Assembly (NCBI GenBank): GCA_927362715.1 | Contig: CAKMIX010000001.1 | Span: 1-64,000, forward strand | DNA: 64,000 bases | Direction: 5' to 3' | Source: an uncultured Clostridia bacterium | GTDB taxonomy: Bacteria > Bacillota > Clostridia > Oscillospirales > Acutalibacteraceae | Shown here: one piece after another, positions 1-6,320 of the stretch | Layout of the letters: every line of letters begins with the position of its first letter | How positions within the stretch are numbered: the first letter of the stretch is position 1 | Position numbers and translations under genes: made by a program | Notes under the pieces: generated by a model | What the model saw: only the letters and a program-made list of their open reading frames with translations | What the model was told of the DNA's origin: nothing | Databases searched by the model: none

Positions 1-70
1 CGCGGGCAAAAGCTCCGAACGTGTGGGCTGTACCTTGTGCCCGGCGGGGATCTCCGTCGGTGCATGGGCT
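1..70 (-). other. Edge of window, possible start of another leftward gene
   Basis: Reading leftward past the stop of the small membrane-protein gene at 71, more than one frame stays open to the window edge, and short candidate starts exist near 60-80. There are too few codons to tell whether a gene starts here or to recognise a product. The bases may be the beginning of the next gene of the leftward cluster. Confidence 0.2.
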
Positions 71-334
71 TTACATCCAAACAAAACCGGCCATGAACAC
101 CGTGACAAATAATGCAATCGAATATCCGAAAATATCTGCTTTGCACTTGCACAGCGCGCACATATGTACGTCCCTTGTGGTCTGCACCCTGTGCCCGTCC
201 GTGATCTTTTCCGGCGCAAGGGCATACCTCTTTTTGATCGCGAAAAACGCCCGTACACGTGAAATTAAACAAAGCAGGAACAATGCACCCACACAGAGCA
301 GCAAAAGTTCGATAAAAATAAGATTCAGGCTCAT
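71..334 (-). CDS. Small two-pass membrane protein of the integrative element
   Basis: 87 residues, not recognised. Two hydrophobic segments (about residues 4-25 and 68-86) flank a basic, polar middle that contains a Cys-rich CALCKC patch, so a two-helix membrane protein with a possible metal or redox site is inferred. The ATG at 334 is chosen because an AGGAGG motif sits about six bases upstream; the longer open frame to 529 overlaps the neighbouring HTH gene and lacks such a site. It is the last visible gene of a leftward cluster with an excisionase-like and an Xre gene, so it probably belongs to the mobile element rather than to the host core. Confidence 0.6.
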   Translation of the reverse strand: MSLNLIFIELLLLCVGALFLLCLISRVRAFFAIKKRYALAPEKITDGHRVQTTRDVHMCALCKCKADIFGYSIALFVTVFMAGFVWM

Positions 335-351
335 GTTAGCCTCCTTTTCCG

Positions 352-567
352 TCAATTCGGATGCGCGCAAAAGTATTCCTTTACGCTTTCCCGGTCTATT
401 CTCCACTTCTTGCCGATTTGGTTCCCACGGATATGTCCATTTTGTATAAGCTTTTTTACTGTTACATCCGCGCACTGCAAAAGTTGGCAGGTCGTTGCCA
501 TATCCATGAGCACCGGGAGCTGATCCCAATTCGTGATTGTCCTCGAAAATTTCATTGGCATTGCCAT
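352..567 (-). CDS. Excisionase-family helix-turn-helix protein
   Basis: 71 residues with the pattern of MerR-like/excisionase HTH proteins: a helix-turn-helix around residues 20-45 (ATTCQLLQCADVTVKKLIQN) followed by the typical wing HIRGNQIGKKWRID and a final helix. Family members bind DNA and often serve as recombination directionality factors (Xis) or small regulators. The ATG at 567 follows GGGGGTGA, and the gene starts 12 bases after the Xre gene ends, so the two are probably co-transcribed. With the integrase at 4677-5819 on the same element, an Xis role is a reasonable inference, but no binding sites could be tested. Confidence 0.72.
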   Translation of the reverse strand: MAMPMKFSRTITNWDQLPVLMDMATTCQLLQCADVTVKKLIQNGHIRGNQIGKKWRIDRESVKEYFCAHPN

Positions 568-579
568 AAGTTCACCCCC

Positions 580-783
580 TCACGCGCTTTGGCTCGGCGC
601 TAAATCGTCCAGTGTGCATTCAAGCACATTCGCAATTTGGCGTGCAAGCGCAAGGCTCGGTTGTTTTATGCCGTTTTCGATTTTGGCAATCATGGACTGA
701 TTCACGTACACCCTATCCGCGAGCTCCTGCTGCGTAAGGTGCATAGCCTCCCGCTTCGCTTTGATGTTTTCCGCTATGCTCAA
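580..783 (-). CDS. Xre-family HTH transcriptional regulator
   Basis: About 67 residues, almost entirely one Cro/C1-type HTH domain: IKAKREAMHLTQQELADRVY forms the first helices, VNQSMIAKIENG the recognition helix, and KQPSLALARQIANVL the closing helices. The TTG at 783 is preferred because AAAGGAGA lies 7-8 bases upstream; an earlier TTG at 801 would place that ribosome binding site inside the gene. A hairpin with a U-tract lies immediately upstream (802-843). Likely a repressor controlling the element's leftward genes; the target is not known. Confidence 0.82.
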   Translation of the reverse strand: MSIAENIKAKREAMHLTQQELADRVYVNQSMIAKIENGIKQPSLALARQIANVLECTLDDLAPSQSA

Positions 784-801
784 TCTGCTCTCTCCTTTCA
801 A

Positions 802-843
802 AAAATAAAAGGACTACAGGCGAATACCCATAGTCCCGATTGA
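802..843 (-). terminator. Hairpin plus U-tract between the 52-aa gene and the Xre gene
   Basis: In the leftward transcript GGACTA and TAGTCC pair around an imperfect inner stem and are followed by TTTTATTTTTT. The U-tract runs directly into the GAAAGGAGA ribosome binding site of the Xre gene, so this could be a partial terminator or attenuator that lowers repressor expression relative to the upstream gene. Confidence 0.55.
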
Positions 844-853
844 CTGTTTCCCG

Positions 854-1012
854 CTACCCGATTGCAGCGGTCTTGATTTTCACTTTTCTTCGGATTTGCA
901 CCACTACAAGATTCCCTTTTTCGCGCTTGAGCTCAACCGTGTCCCCTTGCTTTAGGATACGCAGGATCTCACGCGCAGTCTCCTCCGGGAACAGCGCTTT
1001 TACATCTTCCAA
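854..1012 (-). CDS. Small hypothetical protein, 52 aa
   Basis: An open frame of 52 codons that starts at TTG 1012 and ends at TAG 854. The start is supported by AGAGGTGA five to six bases upstream. The protein (MEDVKALFPEETAREILRIL at the N-terminus) has an amphipathic N-terminal helix and a basic, beta-rich C-terminal half (VELKREKGNLVVVQIRRKVK). I do not recognise it; small DNA- or partner-binding proteins of this shape are common in conjugative elements. It is the first gene behind the strong leftward promoter at 1143-1171. Confidence 0.6.
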   Translation of the reverse strand: MEDVKALFPEETAREILRILKQGDTVELKREKGNLVVVQIRRKVKIKTAAIG

Positions 1013-1142
1013 AGCTATCACCTCTTTTTCTTACGCCACAACACCAAATTGCACAGGTCAATATTTTTCGAATTCGTGTCCTTTACGTTGCAATCAATAA
1101 CAATTTGTGTTATATTGGTGTTAAGGTTATGACCTTGGGTAT

Positions 1143-1171
1143 AGTATATCGCACTATTTAATTATTGTCAA
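1143..1171 (-). promoter_or_regulatory. Leftward promoter of the element regulator cluster
   Basis: On the minus strand TTGACA (1166-1171) and TATACT (1143-1148) are 17 bases apart. The element GTGCGATA occurs inside the spacer (1147-1154) and again upstream (1179-1186), the latter forming an inverted pair with TGCGAT at 1191-1196. These repeats are good candidates for Xre operators. Confidence 0.75.
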
Positions 1172-1196
1172 CCTTACTATCGCACTTTTTTGCGAT
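1147..1196. promoter_or_regulatory. Candidate Xre operator repeats
   Basis: TATCGCAC is present twice (1147-1154 and 1179-1186), 32 bases apart, which is about three helical turns. The second copy is part of the inverted repeat ATCGCAC-TTTTT-TGCGAT. The sites lie between two divergent gene sets, each beginning near an Xre-type regulator. Repressor binding here is an inference from position and symmetry. Confidence 0.45.
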
Positions 1197-1228
1197 TTTA
1201 CTTTTTCCACAAAAAAGGTGGCCTTTTT

Positions 1229-1591
1229 ATGTACACTTCTTATGATTTAGCAGTAAGAATTAAATCTCGAGCAAAAGAATGTAATGTTGTAATCAAAGAA
1301 ATGCTGTCTAAATGCGATCTCGGCTCTAACGCAATGTCCGCTCTTTATCATGGGAAATCTATGAATTGCATTAGTCTTGCGCGCATTGCCGACTATCTCG
1401 ACTGCTCGGTTGACTATCTCCTCGGCCGCACAGATATTCCTGAAGTAAATAAGCGGGACGAAGAAGTCACTGTTTATAAGGTCGCGGCACGCGGCGGCAA
1501 AAAAGAGATCAAACTCAATGCTGCCCAGCGCGCAGAGCTGGAACGGATCATCAACGAGCACAAAGACGACGACAACAGCGATTTAGTTTAA
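1229..1591 (+). CDS. Xre-family HTH regulator with acidic C-terminal extension
   Basis: 120 residues. An HTH domain occupies roughly residues 1-70 (AVRIKSRAKECNVVIKEMLS, then NAMSALYHGKSMNCISLARI and ADYLDCSVDYLLGRTD, a common ending of clostridial Xre domains). A C-terminal tail includes VTVYKVAARGG and a helical, acidic end. The ATG at 1229 has AAAGGTGG upstream and is preferred over an in-frame start at 1190. An ImmA/IrrE-type peptidase is encoded 2 kb downstream, and the ImmR/ImmA pairing known from ICEBs1 suggests this is the repressor such a peptidase could cleave. That link is inferred. Confidence 0.78.
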   Translation: MYTSYDLAVRIKSRAKECNVVIKEMLSKCDLGSNAMSALYHGKSMNCISLARIADYLDCSVDYLLGRTDIPEVNKRDEEVTVYKVAARGGKKEIKLNAAQRAELERIINEHKDDDNSDLV

Positions 1592-1604
1592 TTTATAAAA
1601 ATAA

Positions 1605-1719
1605 CCGAGGTTGCCGCTTCGGAAATAAACGGGGTATTGCTATGTATTGTCAAAACTGCGGAACAGAGGTTACGGGGAATTTCTGCCCGAATTGCGGCAC
1701 AGCGGTTGCAAGTGAAACT
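1605..1719 (+). repeat. Duplicated leader and gene start, copy 1
   Basis: 115 bases that recur at 2358-2472 with five differences. The repeat covers 37 bases of non-coding leader, including an imperfect GC-rich hairpin, and about the first 26 codons of a zinc-ribbon membrane protein gene. After it the two genes quickly diverge. Confidence 0.9.
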
Positions 1720-2307
1720 GCGGCGTTAAGCGGACAGAATGTAATTCCTGCCGAAAAGAAAAAGGATCGGTTTTCAAAGCCGATTTTTATCTTTTCTCTT
1801 GTTGCGTCTGTACTTTTGTTCATTTGCACTTTTTATTCGCTTTTTTCGACCGCTTTATTCAATTCTATGGGCGACACAGCTACGGTTGATGTCGCAATTA
1901 TCTTTGGAGCTTTGACTACTCCCTTTGCCCTTTTTGTCCTTTTGGGCGCGGCGCTTCGCGGTAAAAGCAAAATCGCCGCTGCGGTTTTCTATTTGATTTC
2001 CATATTCGCCTTTCTCTTTCTGTTTTTTGCAGGACTTGGCTTTTCTGATGATTTTCTTTACGTTGCCCTGCTTGGCATTCCCTTTATCATCCTAACATGG
2101 ATCTTCGGAGCTCGATGTGCAGAGAAAAAAGTTTCAAAATCTATACTTATAACATACTTTGCGGCTGTTGTTTTTATAGCCGTCTTTATGCTTTGGTTCT
2201 TTAGCGGCGAAATTGCATTAACCCATGCTGCAAATGACCTGTTTAACGAAATGGGAGATTACAGCTTTATGGATGAAGTTGAAACAGCTAATAATTTGTT
2301 AGAGTGA
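1642..2307 (+). CDS. Zinc-ribbon multi-pass membrane protein (paralog 1)
   Basis: 221 residues. The N-terminus MYCQNCGTEVTGNFCPNCGT is a zinc ribbon with two CxxC knuckles. Beyond residue 45 there are about four to five hydrophobic helices (for example around residues 48-75, 83-102, 108-130, 135-155, 165-187) and a short acidic C-terminal tail. Zinc-ribbon membrane proteins of this layout are widespread in Bacillota and mostly uncharacterised. No strong ribosome binding site is visible before the ATG, but the leader is conserved in the second copy, so the start is probably right. Gene 2 downstream shares the start but not the remainder. Confidence 0.7.
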   Translation: MYCQNCGTEVTGNFCPNCGTAVASETAALSGQNVIPAEKKKDRFSKPIFIFSLVASVLLFICTFYSLFSTALFNSMGDTATVDVAIIFGALTTPFALFVLLGAALRGKSKIAAAVFYLISIFAFLFLFFAGLGFSDDFLYVALLGIPFIILTWIFGARCAEKKVSKSILITYFAAVVFIAVFMLWFFSGEIALTHAANDLFNEMGDYSFMDEVETANNLLE

Positions 2308-2357
2308 ATATTTCATGTAATATATGAATGTGCGATTTACGAACTGTAAAATATTTT

Positions 2358-2472
2358 CCGAAGCTGCCGCTTCGGAAATAAACGGGGTATTGCTATGTAT
2401 TGTCGAAACTGCGGAACAGAGGTTACGGGGAATTTCTGCCCGAATTGCGGCACATCGGTTACAAGTGAAACT
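2358..2472 (+). repeat. Duplicated leader and gene start, copy 2
   Basis: Second copy of the 1605-1719 repeat. In this copy the leader hairpin is perfect over seven pairs (CCGAAGC/GCTTCGG). Conservation of non-coding bases as well as codons points to a recent duplication or gene conversion. Confidence 0.9.
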
Positions 2473-3504
2473 GTGACATCAAGCGTACAGAATATAATCC
2501 CCACACAGTCTGGAAACACCGCAAAAAAGTCCTTTTCCGTTTTGTCGATTATCTCCTCAAGTCTTTGCGGGCTATCTTTATTTTCGTATTTGGTTTCCAC
2601 CTTTTCGCATGACATTACAGATTTACACGTTTCTTTACTTATGATTGGCTTTTGCCTGTTTTTTGTGATGTCGGTAATACCCGCAGTAATCATTCAGCCC
2701 GCAAAACAGGGCTTATCTGTTTTATTCTATTTATTTTCCTGTATTGGCTTGCTGTTTATCGGTTTTTTAGGTTTATCTTATTCTCCGTTTGTGCCTGTAA
2801 TATGTCTGCTGGCTGTTATTTTGGAAATAGTCACAGCCGTTTTTGGTCGGTCGGTACATACGAAGCGCCTGCAAACCAAAAAGGCTTTTGCTGTAGTTGC
2901 AGTTTTAATTGTTCTTTCGGTTGTCATCGTGGTCGGCGAGCGCATTTCCAACCCCAGCCGCAACACTCGACTTTCTGACATTTCTATAAACGGAGTATCC
3001 CTAACCCAAGAACAGTTAGATTACATTGATGAGGACTATGTGATTCGTCGAAGTTTACATCAAGAACTTACAATCAATAAAGTAAAAGATTTGAATTATG
3101 CTATTTCGGAAAATCAGTCTGAAATCATACCGGGAACAGAGTATTATACAAGCAATTATCCCGATTGTAATTTTCTGCAAGTCGATACATCATCTCTGTC
3201 GCTGTTGGGTACAATGGCAACCACCTACAGCATTCGTTATTCGCCCGTCGACCTGCAAGATGAAAATCTACAACAAACTTTAAGCGTTTATGCTGAAATT
3301 TTGGGCGATACCTTTGAACGCAATGGTGAAGTATATACCTTTTCTGAAATTCTTGCCGCTTCGCCGGTGGAAGATCAGATTGTTTATCACAATGATAACC
3401 TTTCTGATACTTCCAAAAAGATTTCAATTGATGTCAGTCTGTGGGTGAATCAAAACGGATACGCCGAATTAGACGTTATGTACATATTCCCTGAAACAAT
3501 ATAA
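2395..3504 (+). CDS. Zinc-ribbon membrane protein with extracytoplasmic C-terminal domain (paralog 2)
   Basis: 369 residues. It has the same N-terminal zinc ribbon as the upstream gene (CRNCGTEVTGNFCPNCGT), then about five membrane helices between residues 45 and 185, and a soluble domain of roughly 180 residues (from about RNTRLSDISINGVSLTQEQL to the end) that the shorter paralog lacks. The last helix before it suggests the domain lies outside the cytoplasm. I do not recognise the soluble domain. The pair may be a sensor or envelope protein carried as element cargo; the function is unknown. Confidence 0.7.
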   Translation: MYCRNCGTEVTGNFCPNCGTSVTSETVTSSVQNIIPTQSGNTAKKSFSVLSIISSSLCGLSLFSYLVSTFSHDITDLHVSLLMIGFCLFFVMSVIPAVIIQPAKQGLSVLFYLFSCIGLLFIGFLGLSYSPFVPVICLLAVILEIVTAVFGRSVHTKRLQTKKAFAVVAVLIVLSVVIVVGERISNPSRNTRLSDISINGVSLTQEQLDYIDEDYVIRRSLHQELTINKVKDLNYAISENQSEIIPGTEYYTSNYPDCNFLQVDTSSLSLLGTMATTYSIRYSPVDLQDENLQQTLSVYAEILGDTFERNGEVYTFSEILAASPVEDQIVYHNDNLSDTSKKISIDVSLWVNQNGYAELDVMYIFPETI

Positions 3505-3589
3505 AACCAATAAATTTACATAGAATTTCACAAAATGTACATCTGTATTTTTTCTCCATCCGCTTACACTATAAGCGGAGGTGTGCAGG

Positions 3590-4174
3590 ATGTACGAACA
3601 ATATCAAGCCGCAAGAGACGCGGCATGGAGGGCTTTGTTGGAGTGCAATATCCGAGCTTTGCCCGTGGACTTGAACCAAGTTGCCGAGCACTATGCCATT
3701 GAGATCGTGCGGTATTCGGATTGCGCTTTGACGCAGATTTTCGATCCCGAAGCGGTCTCCGGCGACGGTTTCATCGCAAAAATAAACGAAAGAAAAATCA
3801 TTTTTCTAAACGACAGAATTAAAACACGTGGGCGGCGGCGCTTTACGCTCTGTCACGAGCTCGGACACGGTGTCTTGGGGCACCCGCTGGATCACATTAT
3901 TACGAGAAACAGCGAAGCGGATAGCAGCGATCCAATGGAAATGCAGGCAAATGTTTTTGCGCGGGATCTTCTTGCGCCCGCCTGTGTGCTGCATGCGCTT
4001 GGGGTAACGACGGCACAGGAGATCATGCAGATTTGCAATATCTCAAAAACGTCGGCAGAAATACGCATGGAGCGGCTTCGGCTGCTCCGTGACCGGGATA
4101 AATTCGGAGCTTCCCCGCTGGAGCGGCAGGTGCGGGAACAATTTGGCGATTTTATCCGTGCAAATCGATTGTAA
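3590..4174 (+). CDS. ImmA/IrrE-family metallopeptidase
   Basis: 194 residues. The zinc-peptidase motif HELGH (about residues 89-93, within FTLCHELGHGVLGH) and the downstream MEMQANVFARDLLAP block, which supplies the third ligand, are the family signature. ImmA-type enzymes cleave a cognate Xre repressor and so switch on a mobile element. The ATG at 3590 sits eight bases after GGAGG; a GTG at 3581 would overlap that site. The C-terminal 50 residues are helical and basic. The Xre regulator at 1229-1591 is the nearest rightward candidate partner and the one at 580-783 is the alternative. Confidence 0.87.
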   Translation: MYEQYQAARDAAWRALLECNIRALPVDLNQVAEHYAIEIVRYSDCALTQIFDPEAVSGDGFIAKINERKIIFLNDRIKTRGRRRFTLCHELGHGVLGHPLDHIITRNSEADSSDPMEMQANVFARDLLAPACVLHALGVTTAQEIMQICNISKTSAEIRMERLRLLRDRDKFGASPLERQVREQFGDFIRANRL

Positions 4175-4188
4175 GCAAAAAAATACAA

Positions 4189-4211
4189 GCCGCTCACATT
4201 GCGTGGGCGGC
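4189..4211. repeat. Hairpin GCCGCTCAC/GTGGGCGGC
   Basis: A nine-pair stem (one G-U) with a five-base loop directly behind the ImmA-type gene. Read leftward it is followed by a T-rich run (TTGTATTTTTTT), so it has the form of a terminator on the minus strand; read rightward there is no U-tract. The hairpin at 4636-4659 has a very similar stem. Confidence 0.5.
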
Positions 4212-4225
4212 AAATACATAAGATT

Positions 4226-4636
4226 ATGTTATATTCATTTATTTCTTTTATTAGTTTCATAATTCGATATTTAATTTGCTATTTCACCATCGATAGTTTT
4301 CCGATTTTCGAAAGCGAAGCGTCGCAGACGCTTTGGTCGGCCATTTTCGGTGGCGTGATTTATGCTATTTTGCGTTTGATTTGCTATCCGATCGTTGGTG
4401 TAATTTCCCGAAAATATAACGTTCAAAGCAGCGCTATAAGATCTGCTTTATATTTTGTGCTGTATCTTCCCTTGGTCGGCATAACCTACGCTATTCTTCT
4501 TTTTCTGACGCATCTCGAAATTTTACCGATACAATTACAATCAATAACACTACAAAGTGCCAGCGTTTGGATTGTAGAGAAAATAGGCGCGTTTTGTCAG
4601 TTTATTGTTAGTGTTATATCTTACATCATAAGTTAA
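4226..4636 (+). CDS. Small hydrophobic membrane protein
   Basis: About 136 residues, AT-rich compared with the rest of the window and not recognised. Four hydrophobic segments can be seen (about residues 2-22, 40-62, 75-97 and 110-135). No clear ribosome binding site precedes the ATG at 4226, and an in-frame TTG at 4199 lies inside the hairpin at 4189-4211, so the start is uncertain. Hairpins with nearly the same GC stem flank it on both sides. It is probably element cargo; immunity or exclusion proteins of mobile elements often look like this, but nothing here proves it. Confidence 0.5.
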   Translation: MLYSFISFISFIIRYLICYFTIDSFPIFESEASQTLWSAIFGGVIYAILRLICYPIVGVISRKYNVQSSAIRSALYFVLYLPLVGITYAILLFLTHLEILPIQLQSITLQSASVWIVEKIGAFCQFIVSVISYIIS

Positions 4637-4659
4637 AAGCCGCTCTCGTGAGCGGCTTT
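4636..4659 (+). terminator. Hairpin after the small membrane-protein gene
   Basis: AAAGCCGCTC and GAGCGGCTTT form a ten-pair stem around TCGT, ending a few bases before the integrase ribosome binding site. The U-tract is only three bases, so read-through into the integrase is likely. Confidence 0.6.
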
Positions 4660-4676
4660 GAATGGAGTGTATTTTC

Positions 4677-5819
4677 TTGCCCAAGAAATCCAACACACGC
4701 CGTGCTGACGGCAGGATCGCCGTACAGGTATATCTTGGCCGCTTCGACGGTAAGCGGAAATACAAAACAGTATATGGTAAAACGCAAAAAGAAGCCGAAC
4801 AGCGGGCATCGGAAGTAAAGGCTATGCTTAATAAAGGTGTTGATTTAGCCACTGTTGACCGTTCTTTTCGTTTTTGGGCTGAAAAATATCTGCAATCTCG
4901 CAAGCCGCAGCTTACGCCTGCAAATTATCAAAAAACCTGTAGTCGCATGGATTACTTTGTGGACTGCTTCGGGCACTTGCCGATCGAAAGAGTGCATCTT
5001 TATGACGCAGAGCAAGCAATGCAGGAATTAGCAGCTCATAATCCTGTCACCGGCAAACCCTCTGCTAAGAAAACCTTGATCGGATACGCAGCTGTATTAA
5101 AGCGTTGCATGGATTATGCTGTTGCAAACCGCGTAATTGATTATAACCCGCTGACTATTCTTTCCATTCCCGAGGGTTCCGGGAAAAAGACGCGCGAAGC
5201 CTTGACGCCCGAACAGCAGCAGTGGGTTGTCAACACACCGCACCGAGCGCAAATCGGCGCCATGATTATGCTTTATGCCGGGCTTCGTCGCGGGGAACTA
5301 TCCGCATTGCTTTGGTCCGATATTGATTTTACCGCAAAAACGATCTCTGTAAACAAAAGCTTTGATTTTAGTACAAATACCATTAAGACGACAAAAACGC
5401 CTTCCGGCATTCGCGTTGTCCCTATCCCCGATGTGCTTGTACGCTTTCTCATGGATACAGAGCAAAAAGGCGATCTTGTATTCCCGTGTAAAACAGGTAG
5501 CTATATGCGCGAATCCGCATGGCATCGTCTATGGACAAGCTATATGCGGACCTTGAATGAAAAATACGGGGATTTTGTCCATGTTGACGGTATGAAAAAA
5601 AGCGAACTCCCTATGGTTATTAAAACCTTTACACCGCACTGCTTGCGTCACACATATTGCACCCTACTTTATGAATCCGGCGTAGATGCAGTGACAGCGA
5701 AGTATCTTATGGGACACAAGGATATAGCCACAACACTCGGAATTTACACGCACCTTTCGCGTGAAAAAGCAGAGCGGGACATCTCAAAACTCAACGATTT
5801 TTTGCAGCAGAAAAAGTAG
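4677..5819 (+). CDS. int: Tyrosine recombinase/integrase of the element
   Basis: 380 residues from the TTG at 4677, chosen because GGAG lies nine bases upstream and the protein then begins MPKKSNTRRADGR like related integrases; an ATG at 4662 overlaps that site. The N-terminal arm-binding domain (to about residue 60) is followed by a SAM-like core-binding domain and the catalytic domain. Catalytic residues are visible: Arg about 204 (AGLRRGEL), His321-x-x-Arg324 (TPHCLRHTY), His347 (LMGHKD) and the nucleophile Tyr357 (GIYTHLS). It should catalyse site-specific integration and excision. A tRNA-Ser 3' end follows within 75 bases, the expected attachment site. Confidence 0.95.
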   Translation: MPKKSNTRRADGRIAVQVYLGRFDGKRKYKTVYGKTQKEAEQRASEVKAMLNKGVDLATVDRSFRFWAEKYLQSRKPQLTPANYQKTCSRMDYFVDCFGHLPIERVHLYDAEQAMQELAAHNPVTGKPSAKKTLIGYAAVLKRCMDYAVANRVIDYNPLTILSIPEGSGKKTREALTPEQQQWVVNTPHRAQIGAMIMLYAGLRRGELSALLWSDIDFTAKTISVNKSFDFSTNTIKTTKTPSGIRVVPIPDVLVRFLMDTEQKGDLVFPCKTGSYMRESAWHRLWTSYMRTLNEKYGDFVHVDGMKKSELPMVIKTFTPHCLRHTYCTLLYESGVDAVTAKYLMGHKDIATTLGIYTHLSREKAERDISKLNDFLQQKK

Positions 5820-5822
5820 CAT

Positions 5823-5840
5823 GCAAGTCATGTGCAAGTC
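5823..5840 (+). repeat. Direct repeat GCAAGTC, possible integrase arm sites
   Basis: GCAAGTC occurs at 5823-5829 and 5834-5840, eleven bases apart (one helical turn), between the integrase stop and the attachment core. Short direct repeats in this place are typical arm-type binding sites of tyrosine integrases; binding itself is inferred. Confidence 0.4.
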
Positions 5841-5890
5841 GAAATCTTCGTGGTTTCCTTTATTATAGGCATTTTATATTGCAGTATTAA

Positions 5891-5916
5891 GAGTTCGAGT
5901 CTCCCCTTCTCCGCCA
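5891..5916 (+). other. attR: Attachment site: 3' end of a tRNA-Ser gene
   Basis: The 26 bases read as the end of a tRNA: T-loop TTCGAGT, T-stem 3' side CTCCC, acceptor 3' strand CTTCTCC, discriminator G and encoded CCA. The acceptor strand matches the 5' start GGAGAAG typical of bacterial tRNA-Ser. No tRNA body lies upstream, and the outer T-stem pairs are broken there, as expected if sequence identity starts inside the T-stem. A strong terminator follows at once. Together with the adjacent integrase this marks the right junction of the element. Confidence 0.8.
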
Positions 5917-5918
5917 GA

Positions 5919-5958
5919 CTGAGTCCGGACGCAATTCGCGTTCCGGACTCAGTTTTTT
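5919..5958 (+). terminator. Strong terminator behind the tRNA-Ser remnant
   Basis: CTGAGTCCGGACGC pairs with GCG-T-TCCGGACTCAG (one bulge), then TTTTTT. It probably is the original terminator of the tRNA-Ser gene, now separated from the gene body by the element. Confidence 0.9.
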
Positions 5959-6015
5959 CATTAAGTTTTCTTCTCACGTTTTTGGCGGGTATCTATTTCG
6001 TAACACTCACACAAG

Positions 6016-6060
6016 AAAAAAGCTGCATTTTGAAAGATCAAGATGCAGCTTTTTCTTTTT
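6016..6060. terminator. Bidirectional 17-pair hairpin with no adjacent gene
   Basis: Bases 6016-6033 and 6037-6054 form a stem of about 17 pairs that begins with AAAAAGCTGCAT and ends with ATGCAGCTTTTT around a short loop, followed by TCTTTTT. It has A-tract and T-tract sides, so it can end transcription in both directions. Confidence 0.75.
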
Positions 6061-6255
6061 ACTCTTTGCTCGCATTGCAGGCAGATAACCGTTTTGCAAC
6101 AGTTATACAAGCAGAACCCGGATGCAAATTTCCTACGGCTCTGCTTTTTCTTTGTGAATTGCGATTCCTTTTCATTTTTATTCGCAAAGAGATTGAAGTG
6201 GATGCAAACAGTTCGCGCAAAACGCCGTCTTGCGGTCGTGTCCATATGCTGCAAA

Positions 6256-6284
6256 TTGCTTATATAGAATATTTATGGTACAAT
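6256..6284 (+). promoter_or_regulatory. Sialidase promoter
   Basis: TTGCTT (6256-6261), a 17-base spacer and TACAAT (6279-6284), about 37 bases before the start codon. Confidence 0.75.
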
Positions 6285-6320
6285 ATTTTGAACTGATGAA
6301 AACGTATAGAGGTGACACTT

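Larger units (their letters stand above)
5917..6320. other. Gene-free gap between the element junction and the sialidase
   Basis: About 400 bases holding two strong hairpins (5919-5958 and 6016-6060) and the sialidase promoter (6256-6284). Short frames exist on both strands but lack ribosome binding sites and are low-complexity, so no gene is called. Confidence 0.6.

Noticed and set aside
1018-1130. Open frame on the minus strand ending NLVLWRKKKR just before the 52-aa gene
   Set aside because: It reads like protein but has no ATG, GTG or TTG near a ribosome binding site at its upstream end, and much of it may be untranslated leader.
1605-2472. Possibility that the repeat pair is a transposon terminal repeat
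   Set aside because: The copies are direct, include coding sequence and enclose no transposase, so gene duplication fits better.
5961-6254. 97-codon frame on the minus strand in the gap before the sialidase
   Set aside because: It crosses the bidirectional hairpin, has low-complexity Lys/Cys-rich sequence and no ribosome binding site.
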